DNA from: an uncultured Eubacteriales bacterium
Lineage (GTDB): Bacteria; Bacillota; Clostridia; Oscillospirales; CAG-272
DNA length: 25,379 nucleotides
Assembly (NCBI GenBank): GCA_958352145.1
Contig: CATWNM010000031.1
Coordinates: forward strand, 1-25,379
Direction: 5' to 3'
Position numbers and translations under genes: made by a program. Positions 7,734-14,970 of the stretch are shown here, piece by piece. The stretch's first letter is position 1. Every line of letters starts with the position of its first letter. The notes beneath the pieces were generated by a model. It was not told where the DNA came from and searched no databases. It was given only the letters and a program-made list of their open reading frames with translations.

Positions 7734-8084
7734 TCAGATCGGCAAATCGAGGGTTTCAACCTCGAGAAAATCATAATACTCGTCGATTAAATCGTTCAAT
7801 TGATAATAATATGCGGTAAGCAGGCCGGAAATAGCATATCTTTTCTTCTCGTCGGAAGCGTTCAGCGCACCGCGCGCAATTAAGCAAATGTCCGCTGTTT
7901 CCTCATCTATCGTATATTCAGCCTCCGAAGCATAAGCTACCTCAATCGCATTGATAATCAGCATCGTCATAGCGGAAAGCGCAGCGCAAAGCACATCATT
8001 TCCCGATTCGCCATAACCGGTATGCCCATGTTCTTCAAAACCGTAAAATACATCGCCGCATTTATAAAAAACGATTTTGGTCAT
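7734..8084 (-). CDS. prp: Ribosomal-processing cysteine protease Prp
   Basis: A 116-residue cysteine protease (YsxB family) that trims the N-terminal extension of L27. The catalytic pair is visible as His21 in GHTGYGESG and Cys33 in DVLCAALS. The gene sits in its canonical place between rplU and rpmA, and the substrate sequence LQFF/AHKKG is present in the L27 downstream. There is no clear ribosome binding site before the ATG at 8084; it lies only six bases after the rplU stop, so translation is probably coupled. Confidence 0.95.
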   Translation of the reverse strand: MTKIVFYKCGDVFYGFEEHGHTGYGESGNDVLCAALSAMTMLIINAIEVAYASEAEYTIDEETADICLIARGALNASDEKKRYAISGLLTAYYYQLNDLIDEYYDFLEVETLDLPI

Positions 8085-8090
8085 AAAAAT

Positions 8091-8402
8091 TCAGCCATTG
8101 ATCTTGTCGATCTGTACCTTGGTATAAGGCTGTCTGTGTCCGAGCTTCTTTTTTTCGTTTTTCTTAGCTTTGTACCGGATCACATCGATTTTTTTGCCTT
8201 TGCCGTTTTTAAGAACATTGGCTACTACCGTTGCCCCCGCTACAAAAGGCGCGCCTACTACAAAGCCGTTGCTGCCGGAAAAGGCCAGCACTTTGTCAAA
8301 GGTAACCTTGTCGCCCTCGTTTACATCGAGCTTCTCTACAAAGAGAACATCGCCCTCGTTTACTTTGTACTGCTTTCCGCCCGTTTCGATTACTGCAAAC
8401 AC
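8091..8402 (-). CDS. rplU: Ribosomal protein bL21
   Basis: A 103-residue large-subunit protein, the normal L21 length, starting MFAVIETGGKQYKV and ending in the family's basic GHRQPYTKVQIDKI stretch. The start is GTG at 8402 with AGAGAGGTG about six bases upstream. Longer in-frame starts would add residues absent from L21 and would run into the leader. It is the first gene of the rplU-prp-rpmA operon. Confidence 0.97.
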   Translation of the reverse strand: MFAVIETGGKQYKVNEGDVLFVEKLDVNEGDKVTFDKVLAFSGSNGFVVGAPFVAGATVVANVLKNGKGKKIDVIRYKAKKNEKKKLGHRQPYTKVQIDKING

Positions 8403-8479
8403 GAAAAGCACCTCTCTTTCCTTATGACTCGCTGAATGTGGCGGCATACGCACTTCAAGCCAAATTCATGCGGCAAACT

Positions 8480-8509
8480 ATTATACCATTATAAGACATG
8501 TAATGTCAA
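8480..8509 (-). promoter_or_regulatory. Promoter of rplU-prp-rpmA
   Basis: Perfect TTGACA (8504-8509) and perfect TATAAT (8480-8485) on the minus strand, 18 bases apart, with TGG just before the -10 forming an extended -10 element. This is as strong as expected for a ribosomal protein operon. The leader to the GTG is about 70 bases and may hold an autoregulatory structure, which I could not fold convincingly. Confidence 0.93.
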
Positions 8510-8526
8510 TACACTTTTTTCAAAAA

Positions 8527-9253
<727 letters not shown>

Positions 9254-9261
<8 letters not shown>

Positions 9262-10147
9262 GCTTTTTTGCCCCCTTCCCGCCGGATCCGCGCAGCCTGC
9301 CGCGGCCGGCAGGAATGGTAGGGCTATGCAGACCGCTCGTATGCGCCAAAGTATCGGTGGTAGAAAGATCATAGCTGTCCGCACCATCGATCTTTCTCTC
9401 AAGCAAACGAAGAATTCTGGAGCAGGTCACCGTCATAACCAAATAGATAACCAACGTGATGGAAAACGCTTCAAAATATGTATAATAAGCGCCCGACACG
9501 CTCTTTGTAGCAAAATATAACTCTACAACGCCGATAACATTCAAAACGGAGGTGTCCTTAATATTAATAATTAAATTGTTTCCGATCTGCGGCATGATGT
9601 TTCGAACCGCCTGCGGGAGAATTACCCGTAGCATCGTGCTGAAATGACTCATGCCGAGCGCCTTGGCGCCCTCTGTCTGACCGACATCAACAGAATAAAT
9701 GCCGCCGCGCATCGTTTCCGCCATATAGGCACCCGTATTGATGGAAACAATAAAAAAGCCTGCAAAGATAGGCGTCATCTGAATCCCCATCGAAAATGCA
9801 CCATAATAAATAACCATGGCCTGCACCATCATAGGCGTACCGCGAAAAACCTCCACATAAATATAAATGATCGTATGGACGATTTTCATAAATATACGGT
9901 ATACGATGTTGTTTTTAGGCGTTACGGGAATCGTCTGCACAATCCCGCAGATCAGTCCGATCAAAAAACCGATCGCCGTACCCACGAGCGCAATGACAAA
10001 TGTCCATCCTGCGCCGCGCAAAAAAGACATGCCGTATTGGCTGATCAGAAAAACCACACGTTCCAGAAAACCGGTCGGCAGCTTCTCGCCAAGAGAGGCG
10101 GACCAGAAGTCCGCCCACCCTTGTATGAATTCATCAAAAAATGTCAT
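9254..10147 (-). CDS. Polar amino acid (probably lysine) ABC transporter permease
   Basis: A 297-residue membrane permease of the HisM/GlnP class. Hydrophobic segments begin around residue 40 (WTFVIALVGTAIGFLIGLICG) and continue through the core; the EAA loop that contacts the ATPase is visible as GAKALGMSHFSTMLRVILPQA, followed by the usual GNNLIINIKDTS. AAGGAAGG lies six bases before the ATG. The hydrophilic N-terminal 30 residues and a C-terminal tail of about 40 residues rich in Ser, Thr, Gly and basic residues are longer than usual for this family. A single permease gene suggests a homodimer. It sits 24 bases after the binding protein. Confidence 0.94.
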
Positions 10148-10171
10148 GAAAAACCTTCCTTAAATCGAAAA

Positions 10172-10996
10172 TCAGGAAAGCGGCTGAACGCTGATCGCCT
10201 CGTTCATCATTCTATCAAAATCCTCAACCGTAAGCTCTGCCAGCACGGCGTTGATCTTATCCAGAAGTTCTTTATTGCCTTTTTGTACTGAAATGCCAAT
10301 ATTAATTTCTTCTTCAGATACCGTAAAATCATCGTCTGTACCGGTAAAGTCGAGCATAACAAGCTTATCCGGATATGCCGCAACCGCCGCCATTGCGGTC
10401 GGCTTGTCAGTGACAACGATCTGCGCCGCGCCGGAATTCAGCGCAACGACCATCTCCGGCGCCGTACTCATCGCCGCCAGTTTGTTGACATTGGGGATCT
10501 GCGGCAAACAGGTATTATACCAAACGGTATTGATCTGCGAAGTAGCCGTCGCGCCGGCAAGATCAGATACGCCTTTCGCATTGACATAGGGGCCGTCCTT
10601 TGCCGCGAGTACAACAATAGAAGCATAGTAATACGGCGTCGTAAAGTCCACCGTCTCCATGCGCTCTCCCGTGATCGACTGTCCGGCTATCGCGCAATCA
10701 ATCGTACCCGACTGGACCGAAAGCGGAAGCGAATCCCAATCCATTTTGTAAATCTCCAGATCATAACCGATTTTATCCGCTACATACTTTGCAATCATTA
10801 CATCATAGCCATACGCATAGTCCGAACTTCCCTGAATCTGTACTGCGCCGTTTGCGTCTGTGCTCTGCGACCAGTTATAGGGCGCATAAGCGCACTCCAT
10901 ACCGACACGCAGAACACCTTCCTTGCCGGACGAAGAACACGCGGCAAGCGCAAAAAGCATCATGACCGCCAAGATGACCGATAAAAGCTTTTTCAT
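10172..10996 (-). CDS. Amino acid (probably lysine) ABC transporter substrate-binding lipoprotein
   Basis: A 274-residue periplasmic-binding-protein-type receptor (SBP_bac_3). The signal peptide ends in LAAC with Cys20 as the lipidation site, so it is anchored to the membrane outside the cell. The mature part begins GVLRVGMECAYAPYNW and contains YGYDVMIAKYVADKIG, then FTTPYYYAS, all typical of the polar amino acid class. The ATG at 10996 has GGAGG five bases upstream; an in-frame ATG at 11104 would extend the gene back through the leader terminator and into the riboswitch. It is the first gene of the transporter operon, and the lysine riboswitch upstream is the reason to propose lysine as ligand. 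Confidence 0.95.
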   Translation of the reverse strand: MKKLLSVILAVMMLFALAACSSSGKEGVLRVGMECAYAPYNWSQSTDANGAVQIQGSSDYAYGYDVMIAKYVADKIGYDLEIYKMDWDSLPLSVQSGTIDCAIAGQSITGERMETVDFTTPYYYASIVVLAAKDGPYVNAKGVSDLAGATATSQINTVWYNTCLPQIPNVNKLAAMSTAPEMVVALNSGAAQIVVTDKPTAMAAVAAYPDKLVMLDFTGTDDDFTVSEEEINIGISVQKGNKELLDKINAVLAELTVEDFDRMMNEAISVQPLS

Positions 10997-11034
10997 AAAG
11001 TCCTCCAAATTATTATGAAAATTTTTAAAAATGT

Positions 11035-11062
11035 AAAAAGACCGATACGATAGGTACCGGCC
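11035..11062 (-). terminator. Intrinsic terminator (attenuator) of the lysine riboswitch
   Basis: Reading the minus strand, GGCCGGUAC (11062-11054), loop CUAUC, GUAUCGGUC (11048-11040) form a nine-pair stem with two G-U pairs, followed directly by UUUUU and a further U-rich stretch. It lies between the aptamer and the ribosome binding site. GUACC of its 5' arm can pair with GGUGC just after the aptamer's P1, giving a plausible antiterminator. Confidence 0.85.
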
Positions 11063-11086
11063 GCTTTCCGCTGCAATACTCAGCGC

Positions 11087-11256
11087 ACCGACAGCCCTCC
11101 ACATAAAAACATGTGACAGTCACACGGATATTCTCCGTATGCCCAACAAAATATACCTCATTGTATATTTTATTTCGGCGAAAAATCCTTTTGCGCAGCC
11201 CAAAGTAAATGAGTACAAAAGCCAGCGTTACTAATATTTTTCGCGCCTCTATCGAT
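11087..11256 (-). ncRNA. Lysine riboswitch (L-box) aptamer
   Basis: The 170-base leader segment carries the L-box consensus in order: GAUAGAGGCGCGA at the 5' side, AGUA shortly after, UCGCCGAA, UUGGGC, then GACUGUC and GGAGGGCUGUC at the 3' side. Five helices can be drawn. P1 is AUCGAUAG with CUGUCGGU. P2 includes GCGAAAAAU with AUUUUUCGC. P3 is AAAAUAUAC with GUAUAUUUU. P4 is CAUACGGA with UCCGUGUG. P5 is CACAU with AUGUG. Size and helix order match the known family. A promoter lies just upstream and an intrinsic terminator just downstream, so lysine binding should stop transcription before the transporter genes. Confidence 0.95.
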
Positions 11257-11277
11257 TACAGTTATTTTACTTATGTA

Positions 11278-11306
11278 ATTGTATTACTATTTCACCATAA
11301 ATTCAA
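11278..11306 (-). promoter_or_regulatory. Promoter of the lysine riboswitch-transporter operon
   Basis: TTGAAT (11301-11306), 17 bases, TACAAT (11278-11283) on the minus strand. Initiation near 11271 would place the aptamer's P1 about 15 bases into the transcript. The -35 box lies about 30 bases beyond the stop of the nucleoside hydrolase. Confidence 0.75.
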
Positions 11307-11334
11307 TATATAGGTAAGAATATTTACAAAATAT

Positions 11335-12258
11335 TCACATTTGCCCCAATTTATTAAATAAATCCGTAAAGAGCGCGTCTCTAAAAATCTGATTTACATA
11401 ACAAATCGGATAGCGTCCCCGCACAGAAGTGATGCTTCCGTCATATTCGGGAATGCCGGGATAATCGTTCCGATAAGACATAAAACGCATGCCGTCGTTT
11501 AAAAGCCAGCCGATTGCCGTCACATCCCAAATCGCTCTTGACCAGGCTCGCCCCGCGGCATAGCGCTCCGCTTCAGCAATCGTGCTTGCCGCAAGATAAT
11601 CCGCCAATTTATTTTTTCCAACCAGCCAATGCTCAAGTTCATACCGCGTGGTAGTAAAAGCGCTGACGACGCCCATGCAGGGCAGTTGAACGACCGGCGC
11701 GCCGCTGTCAAACACCACCCGCGCCGCAGCAATATCCTGAATCATATTAAATTCATGCGCACTTTGGAAATCATAGGCGTTTCCACCAAGCCAAACGATA
11801 ACTATATTATCGGCGATTTCGGGCGCATACAGCAACGCAGAAGCAATATTTGTTATCGCGCCGATCGCAGCCACATACAAAGGATGCTCCGGAACGTACC
11901 GGCGCGCTAATTTCATCAAATGCCGCGCCGCATCCGATAAAATCGGCGTCGCTTCATCCGGCAGAAACGTTTGCGCTCCCCGGAAAACAGACGCGCGCAA
12001 ATCGTCTCGGCCGGAAAGAGTCAGCAATTTTTGAATCTCGGCATAGCTTTTCTCCATCCCGACGGCCGGCGTTTCCGCACGCCTATTTTTAAAAGGCGCG
12101 GCATAAATCCCCCTGACATTCAGCCGTTCCCGATAAGCAAGCATATAGGCGATCGCAAACTGATCGTCTATCTCATTATACGCGTCGGTATCCAATACCA
12201 GATCTACCGCCCCGTATGGTGCGCGCAGATTGCGGATACGCTGTTCATCCGTAAGCAT
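11335..12258 (-). CDS. Nucleoside hydrolase (inosine/uridine-preferring type)
   Basis: A 307-residue cytoplasmic enzyme that splits the N-glycosidic bond of nucleosides into base and ribose. The calcium-binding cluster appears as LDTDAYNEIDDQFA (residues about 22-35), a known variant of the usual DTDPGxDD. It is followed by AIGAITNIASALL, WLGGNAYD and the ligand-binding EFNMIQD. The C-terminal DVTAIGWLL replaces the usual histidine-aspartate pair of classical members, so base preference may differ. AAAGGAG lies ten bases before the ATG. It is divergent from the spore coat genes, and a weak promoter is present upstream. No terminator is seen between its stop and the lysine operon promoter. Confidence 0.88.
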   Translation of the reverse strand: MLTDEQRIRNLRAPYGAVDLVLDTDAYNEIDDQFAIAYMLAYRERLNVRGIYAAPFKNRRAETPAVGMEKSYAEIQKLLTLSGRDDLRASVFRGAQTFLPDEATPILSDAARHLMKLARRYVPEHPLYVAAIGAITNIASALLYAPEIADNIVIVWLGGNAYDFQSAHEFNMIQDIAAARVVFDSGAPVVQLPCMGVVSAFTTTRYELEHWLVGKNKLADYLAASTIAEAERYAAGRAWSRAIWDVTAIGWLLNDGMRFMSYRNDYPGIPEYDGSITSVRGRYPICYVNQIFRDALFTDLFNKLGQM

Positions 12259-12314
12259 ATCGAGTCTTCTCCTTTCCTTGACAAAGCGGCGGAATCAATC
12301 CGACGACCAAATGT

Positions 12315-12343
12315 ATTTAAAACAAATCAGTCTAAAATGTAAA
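12315..12343 (-). promoter_or_regulatory. Candidate promoter of the nucleoside hydrolase
   Basis: TTTACA (12338-12343), 17 bases, TTAAAT (12315-12320) on the minus strand. The -35 matches five of six and the -10 four of six consensus positions. No better candidate is seen in the 146-base divergent region. Confidence 0.4.
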
Positions 12344-12404
12344 ATCTTTTGAGGATGAATATTTTTCCTATATTTTCGCAACACTATGTTTGGAGGTGAT
12401 TGAC

Positions 12405-12578
12405 ATGACCACAAAAGAACTATTGTATATCGAAGACGCACTGGGCCATGAAAAATATTTTCAGACGCAGTGCAAAGAGGCGGCAAATCAGATTCAGGAT
12501 GCCGATCTAAAAAGCTATGTGGAGCAATTGGCGCAGAAGCATCAGCAAATCTTCCAAAGCTTTTACGGATTACTTTGA
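12405..12578 (+). CDS. Small spore coat-associated protein, CotF-like partner
   Basis: A 57-residue, probably all-helical protein with a charged, Gln-rich sequence (MTTKELLYIEDALGHEKYF; then YVEQLAQKHQQIFQSFYGLL). Small proteins of this kind are found in Clostridia directly before CotF-type coat proteins. GGAGGTGA lies five bases before the ATG, a near-ideal ribosome binding site. The next coat gene starts 13 bases later in another frame, so they form one transcription unit. The role is inferred from the neighbour; no catalytic motif is present. I could not identify a convincing sporulation sigma factor promoter upstream. Confidence 0.75.
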   Translation: MTTKELLYIEDALGHEKYFQTQCKEAANQIQDADLKSYVEQLAQKHQQIFQSFYGLL

Positions 12579-12591
12579 TGAGGTGGAACAA

Positions 12592-12837
12592 ATGGACGAC
12601 AAAAATTTAATGGAAAATATCCTGCTGCTCGAAAAGGGCGTATGCGACCTGTACATGCATGGCGCGATCGAATCCTCGACTGCCAATGTGCATCAGGCAT
12701 TCAACAATGCGTTAAATGAATCTCTCTGCATACAGGACACGCTGTATGACAAAATGGCAGCAAAGGGATGGTATCCCACCGAACAGGCAGAACAAACAAA
12801 AATTAATTCGATAAAACAAAAATTCCAATCACAGTAA
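12592..12837 (+). CDS. Spore coat protein, CotF family
   Basis: An 81-residue helical protein matching the short clostridial CotF-type coat proteins (COG5577): MDDKNLMENILLLEKGVCDLYMHG, then ESSTANVHQAFNNALNESLCIQDTLYDKM and the conserved KGWYP near the C-terminus. The ATG at 12592 is chosen because GAGGTGG lies five bases upstream; longer in-frame starts would overlap the preceding gene. It probably sits in the spore coat and is made in the mother cell. Two strong terminator hairpins follow. It is the most direct sign in this window that the organism forms spores. Confidence 0.85.
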   Translation: MDDKNLMENILLLEKGVCDLYMHGAIESSTANVHQAFNNALNESLCIQDTLYDKMAAKGWYPTEQAEQTKINSIKQKFQSQ

Positions 12838-12878
12838 GCGTCTTTACAGAAAAACACAAGCGAAAAAGCGCTTCATCC

Positions 12879-12923
12879 AGTTTATCAAAAAAGTCCGGAT
12901 AAACCAGACTTTTTTGATAAACT
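12879..12923. terminator. Bidirectional terminator, first of a tandem pair
   Basis: AGTTTATCAAAAAAGTC (12879-12895) and GACTTTTTTGATAAACT (12907-12923) form a perfect 17-bp stem around an 11-base centre. The A-tract and T-tract flanking the GTC/GAC core let it work on both strands, for the coat genes and for the convergent nucleotidase operon. Confidence 0.9.
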
Positions 12924-12956
12924 CCCGGCCGGATTTTTTCGGCCGGGGTTCTTTTT
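12924..12956 (+). terminator. Second terminator hairpin of the tandem pair
   Basis: CCCGGCCG (12924-12931), loop GATTTTTT, CGGCCGGG (12940-12947), then GTTCTTTTT. The stem is a perfect 8 bp of G and C. On the plus strand it backs up the first hairpin. Confidence 0.85.
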
Positions 12957-12969
12957 ATAGCGCCTCGCT

Positions 12970-13650
12970 TCAGACAATTTTCAAAAGCTCCGTCAAATGG
13001 TCGATTTTATAATCAGCCGTAATGGATGCAGTATCTGAAACGCCATATTTATTAAACCAACAGGTATCAAGGCCAGCGCCCTGCCCTCCGGCAATATCCG
13101 AAGCCTGCGAATCTCCGATCACAAGCGCTCTTCTTTGATCAAATCCCTCTATATGCGTCATAACATAGGTGAAAAAGGACAAATGCGGTTTTTGAAAGCC
13201 GATGCTTTCCGAATTAAATATACGCTGAAAACAAGAAAAAAGTCCAGCATCCTGCAGCCGCCTGATCTGTGTATCCCGAATGCCATTTGTAATAATATAC
13301 ATCCGACGGGTCGGAGCAAGGCGCTCGCACACTTCTTTCGCTCCTGGAATCAGCGCATGTTCCTCTCCAAGATATACGCGGTATTCCCGCTCCCAATCCT
13401 CTCCGGAAATCTCTTTTCCAAACGCGCGCATCGTTAGAGAAAAACGCGTATTGAGCACTTGGTCGATCGTGCGCGTTCCTTTCTCGTATTCCCGCCACAA
13501 CGCATGATTTACGGTATGATAATGCGCAAGCAACGGCTCAGTCACCGGTATGCCATGAGCACAGAACAGATTGTGCAGCGCCTCTTTCTCTCCGGCATCG
13601 AAATCCAACAGCGTATTATCTAAATCAAACAGCAAAAATTCATACCGCAT
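12970..13650 (-). CDS. HAD-family hydrolase, YjjG-type pyrimidine nucleotidase
   Basis: A 226-residue haloacid dehalogenase-fold phosphatase. Motif I is FDLDNTLLDFD close to the N-terminus with the two catalytic aspartates. Motif II is in IITNG, motif III is the lysine of GFQKPH, and motif IV is VIGDSQASDIAG. The overall pattern, including DFDAGEKEAL after motif I, matches the YjjG family of 5'-nucleotidases that remove noncanonical pyrimidine nucleotides. The ATG at 13650 has GAGG six bases upstream; the ATG at 13662 overlaps the purA stop and is less well placed. It is the third gene of purB-purA and ends before the tandem terminators. Confidence 0.88.
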   Translation of the reverse strand: MRYEFLLFDLDNTLLDFDAGEKEALHNLFCAHGIPVTEPLLAHYHTVNHALWREYEKGTRTIDQVLNTRFSLTMRAFGKEISGEDWEREYRVYLGEEHALIPGAKEVCERLAPTRRMYIITNGIRDTQIRRLQDAGLFSCFQRIFNSESIGFQKPHLSFFTYVMTHIEGFDQRRALVIGDSQASDIAGGQGAGLDTCWFNKYGVSDTASITADYKIDHLTELLKIV

Positions 13651-13658
13651 GGTATTCC

Positions 13659-14957
13659 TCATCCCTGCATTTTAATAATCGCCTCACGATCGGCTCCCAC
13701 CGACACATAAGTAACCGGAACGCCAACCGCGTTTTCAATATACTTAATGTAATCATAGGCGGCTTTCGGCAAATCCGAAACGGTGCGGCAGCCGGAAATG
13801 TCGCAGTTGAACCCGTCGACATATTCATAAACCGGCTTTGCATGATTTAGCTTATCCCCGGTTATAAAATCGGTATACAGCTTCCCATCCACTTCATAGC
13901 CGACGCAGACGGGAATTTTCTCAAAATAGGAAAGCACATCCAGCTTGGTCAGCGCAAGCTCCGTAGCCCCCTGCACAAGGCAACCATATTTGGAAGCAGG
14001 AATATCAAACCCGCCAACACGCCTCGGCCTGCCTGTCGCGGCGCCGTATTCGCCGCCCGCCTCACGGAGCTTGTCCGCTTCCGTTCCGAACATTTCACAG
14101 GCAAAAGGCCCCTCTCCGACGCAACTGGAATACGCCTTGATCACACCGATCACACCATCGAGCTTCGCAAACGGAATTCCCGCGCCGACCGGCGCATACG
14201 CCGCAATGGTCGAAGAAGAAGACGTATATGGGAAAATGCCGAAATCAATATCGCGAAGCGCACCAAGCTGCGCTTCAAACATGATTTTTTTACCGGTCTT
14301 TACTGCATCAGCCAGATACGCGGTCGTATCGCAGATATACGGCTTCAGCACATCGCCATATTCATGTAGCCACGCATACATATCCACCGAACGAACAGCC
14401 GCCGCGCCATAACCGTTATGAATCGTCAAATTCCGCCACTCAAGAATTCCGTCCAGGCGCTCTTTAAGATACGCTTGCGGTTCAAACAAATCGCCCATGC
14501 GCAAAACTTTTTTCATGTATTTATCGCCGTATACAGGCCCGATCCCCCGGCGTGTCGAACCAAACTTCGCATCTCCGAGACGATCTTCCTCAAGGCAGTC
14601 CAGCATCTTATGATACGGCATGCATATTACCGCTTTCTCGCTGATTTTGAGATGCGCCGGCGTAATCTCGATTCCCTTATCGGTCAGGCTTTTGATCTCC
14701 TTTACCAAATGCTCAAGATCGATAACCATACCATTGCCCATCACATTGACGGTCGTGGACCGAAGAATGCCGGAAGGAAGCAGATTCAAAATAAATTTGC
14801 CTTTGTCGTTGACTACCGTATGCCCGGCGTTATTGCCGCCCTGATACCGGATAATCACGTCATACGTTTCGGAAAGCAGATCCACCATTCTTCCCTTTCC
14901 TTCGTCACCCCAATTGATGCCGACAATGGCTGTAAGCCTGCTCTGTTTTGTTTCCAT
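13659..14957 (-). CDS. purA: Adenylosuccinate synthetase
   Basis: A 432-residue enzyme that makes adenylosuccinate from IMP, aspartate and GTP, the first committed step to AMP. The GTP-binding loop is GINWGDEGKG (residues 13-22), followed by NNAGHTV with the catalytic histidine, then GSTRRGIGPVYGDK and TGRPRRVGGFD. Length is typical. Two ATG codons occur close together at 14963 and 14957; the second is chosen because GGAGG lies seven bases before it and abuts the first. It lies 13 bases after purB, whose product carries out the next reaction. Confidence 0.98.
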   Translation of the reverse strand: METKQSRLTAIVGINWGDEGKGRMVDLLSETYDVIIRYQGGNNAGHTVVNDKGKFILNLLPSGILRSTTVNVMGNGMVIDLEHLVKEIKSLTDKGIEITPAHLKISEKAVICMPYHKMLDCLEEDRLGDAKFGSTRRGIGPVYGDKYMKKVLRMGDLFEPQAYLKERLDGILEWRNLTIHNGYGAAAVRSVDMYAWLHEYGDVLKPYICDTTAYLADAVKTGKKIMFEAQLGALRDIDFGIFPYTSSSSTIAAYAPVGAGIPFAKLDGVIGVIKAYSSCVGEGPFACEMFGTEADKLREAGGEYGAATGRPRRVGGFDIPASKYGCLVQGATELALTKLDVLSYFEKIPVCVGYEVDGKLYTDFITGDKLNHAKPVYEYVDGFNCDISGCRTVSDLPKAAYDYIKYIENAVGVPVTYVSVGADREAIIKMQG

Positions 14958-14970
14958 TTTCATTCCTCCG

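Noticed and set aside
9262..9402. Longer N-terminus for the ABC ATPase beginning at 9402.
   Set aside because: The extra 47 residues are the permease C-terminal coding region read in another frame and do not belong to the ATPase family.
11035..11100. T-box leader for the amino acid transporter.
   Set aside because: GGUACC near the terminator recalls a T-box, but the AGGGUGGNACCGCG core is absent and the upstream 170 bases match the lysine riboswitch instead.
10997..11104. Extension of the lysine-type binding protein to an ATG at 11104.
   Set aside because: It would cover the leader terminator and the end of the riboswitch, and would hide the lipoprotein signal behind 36 extra residues.
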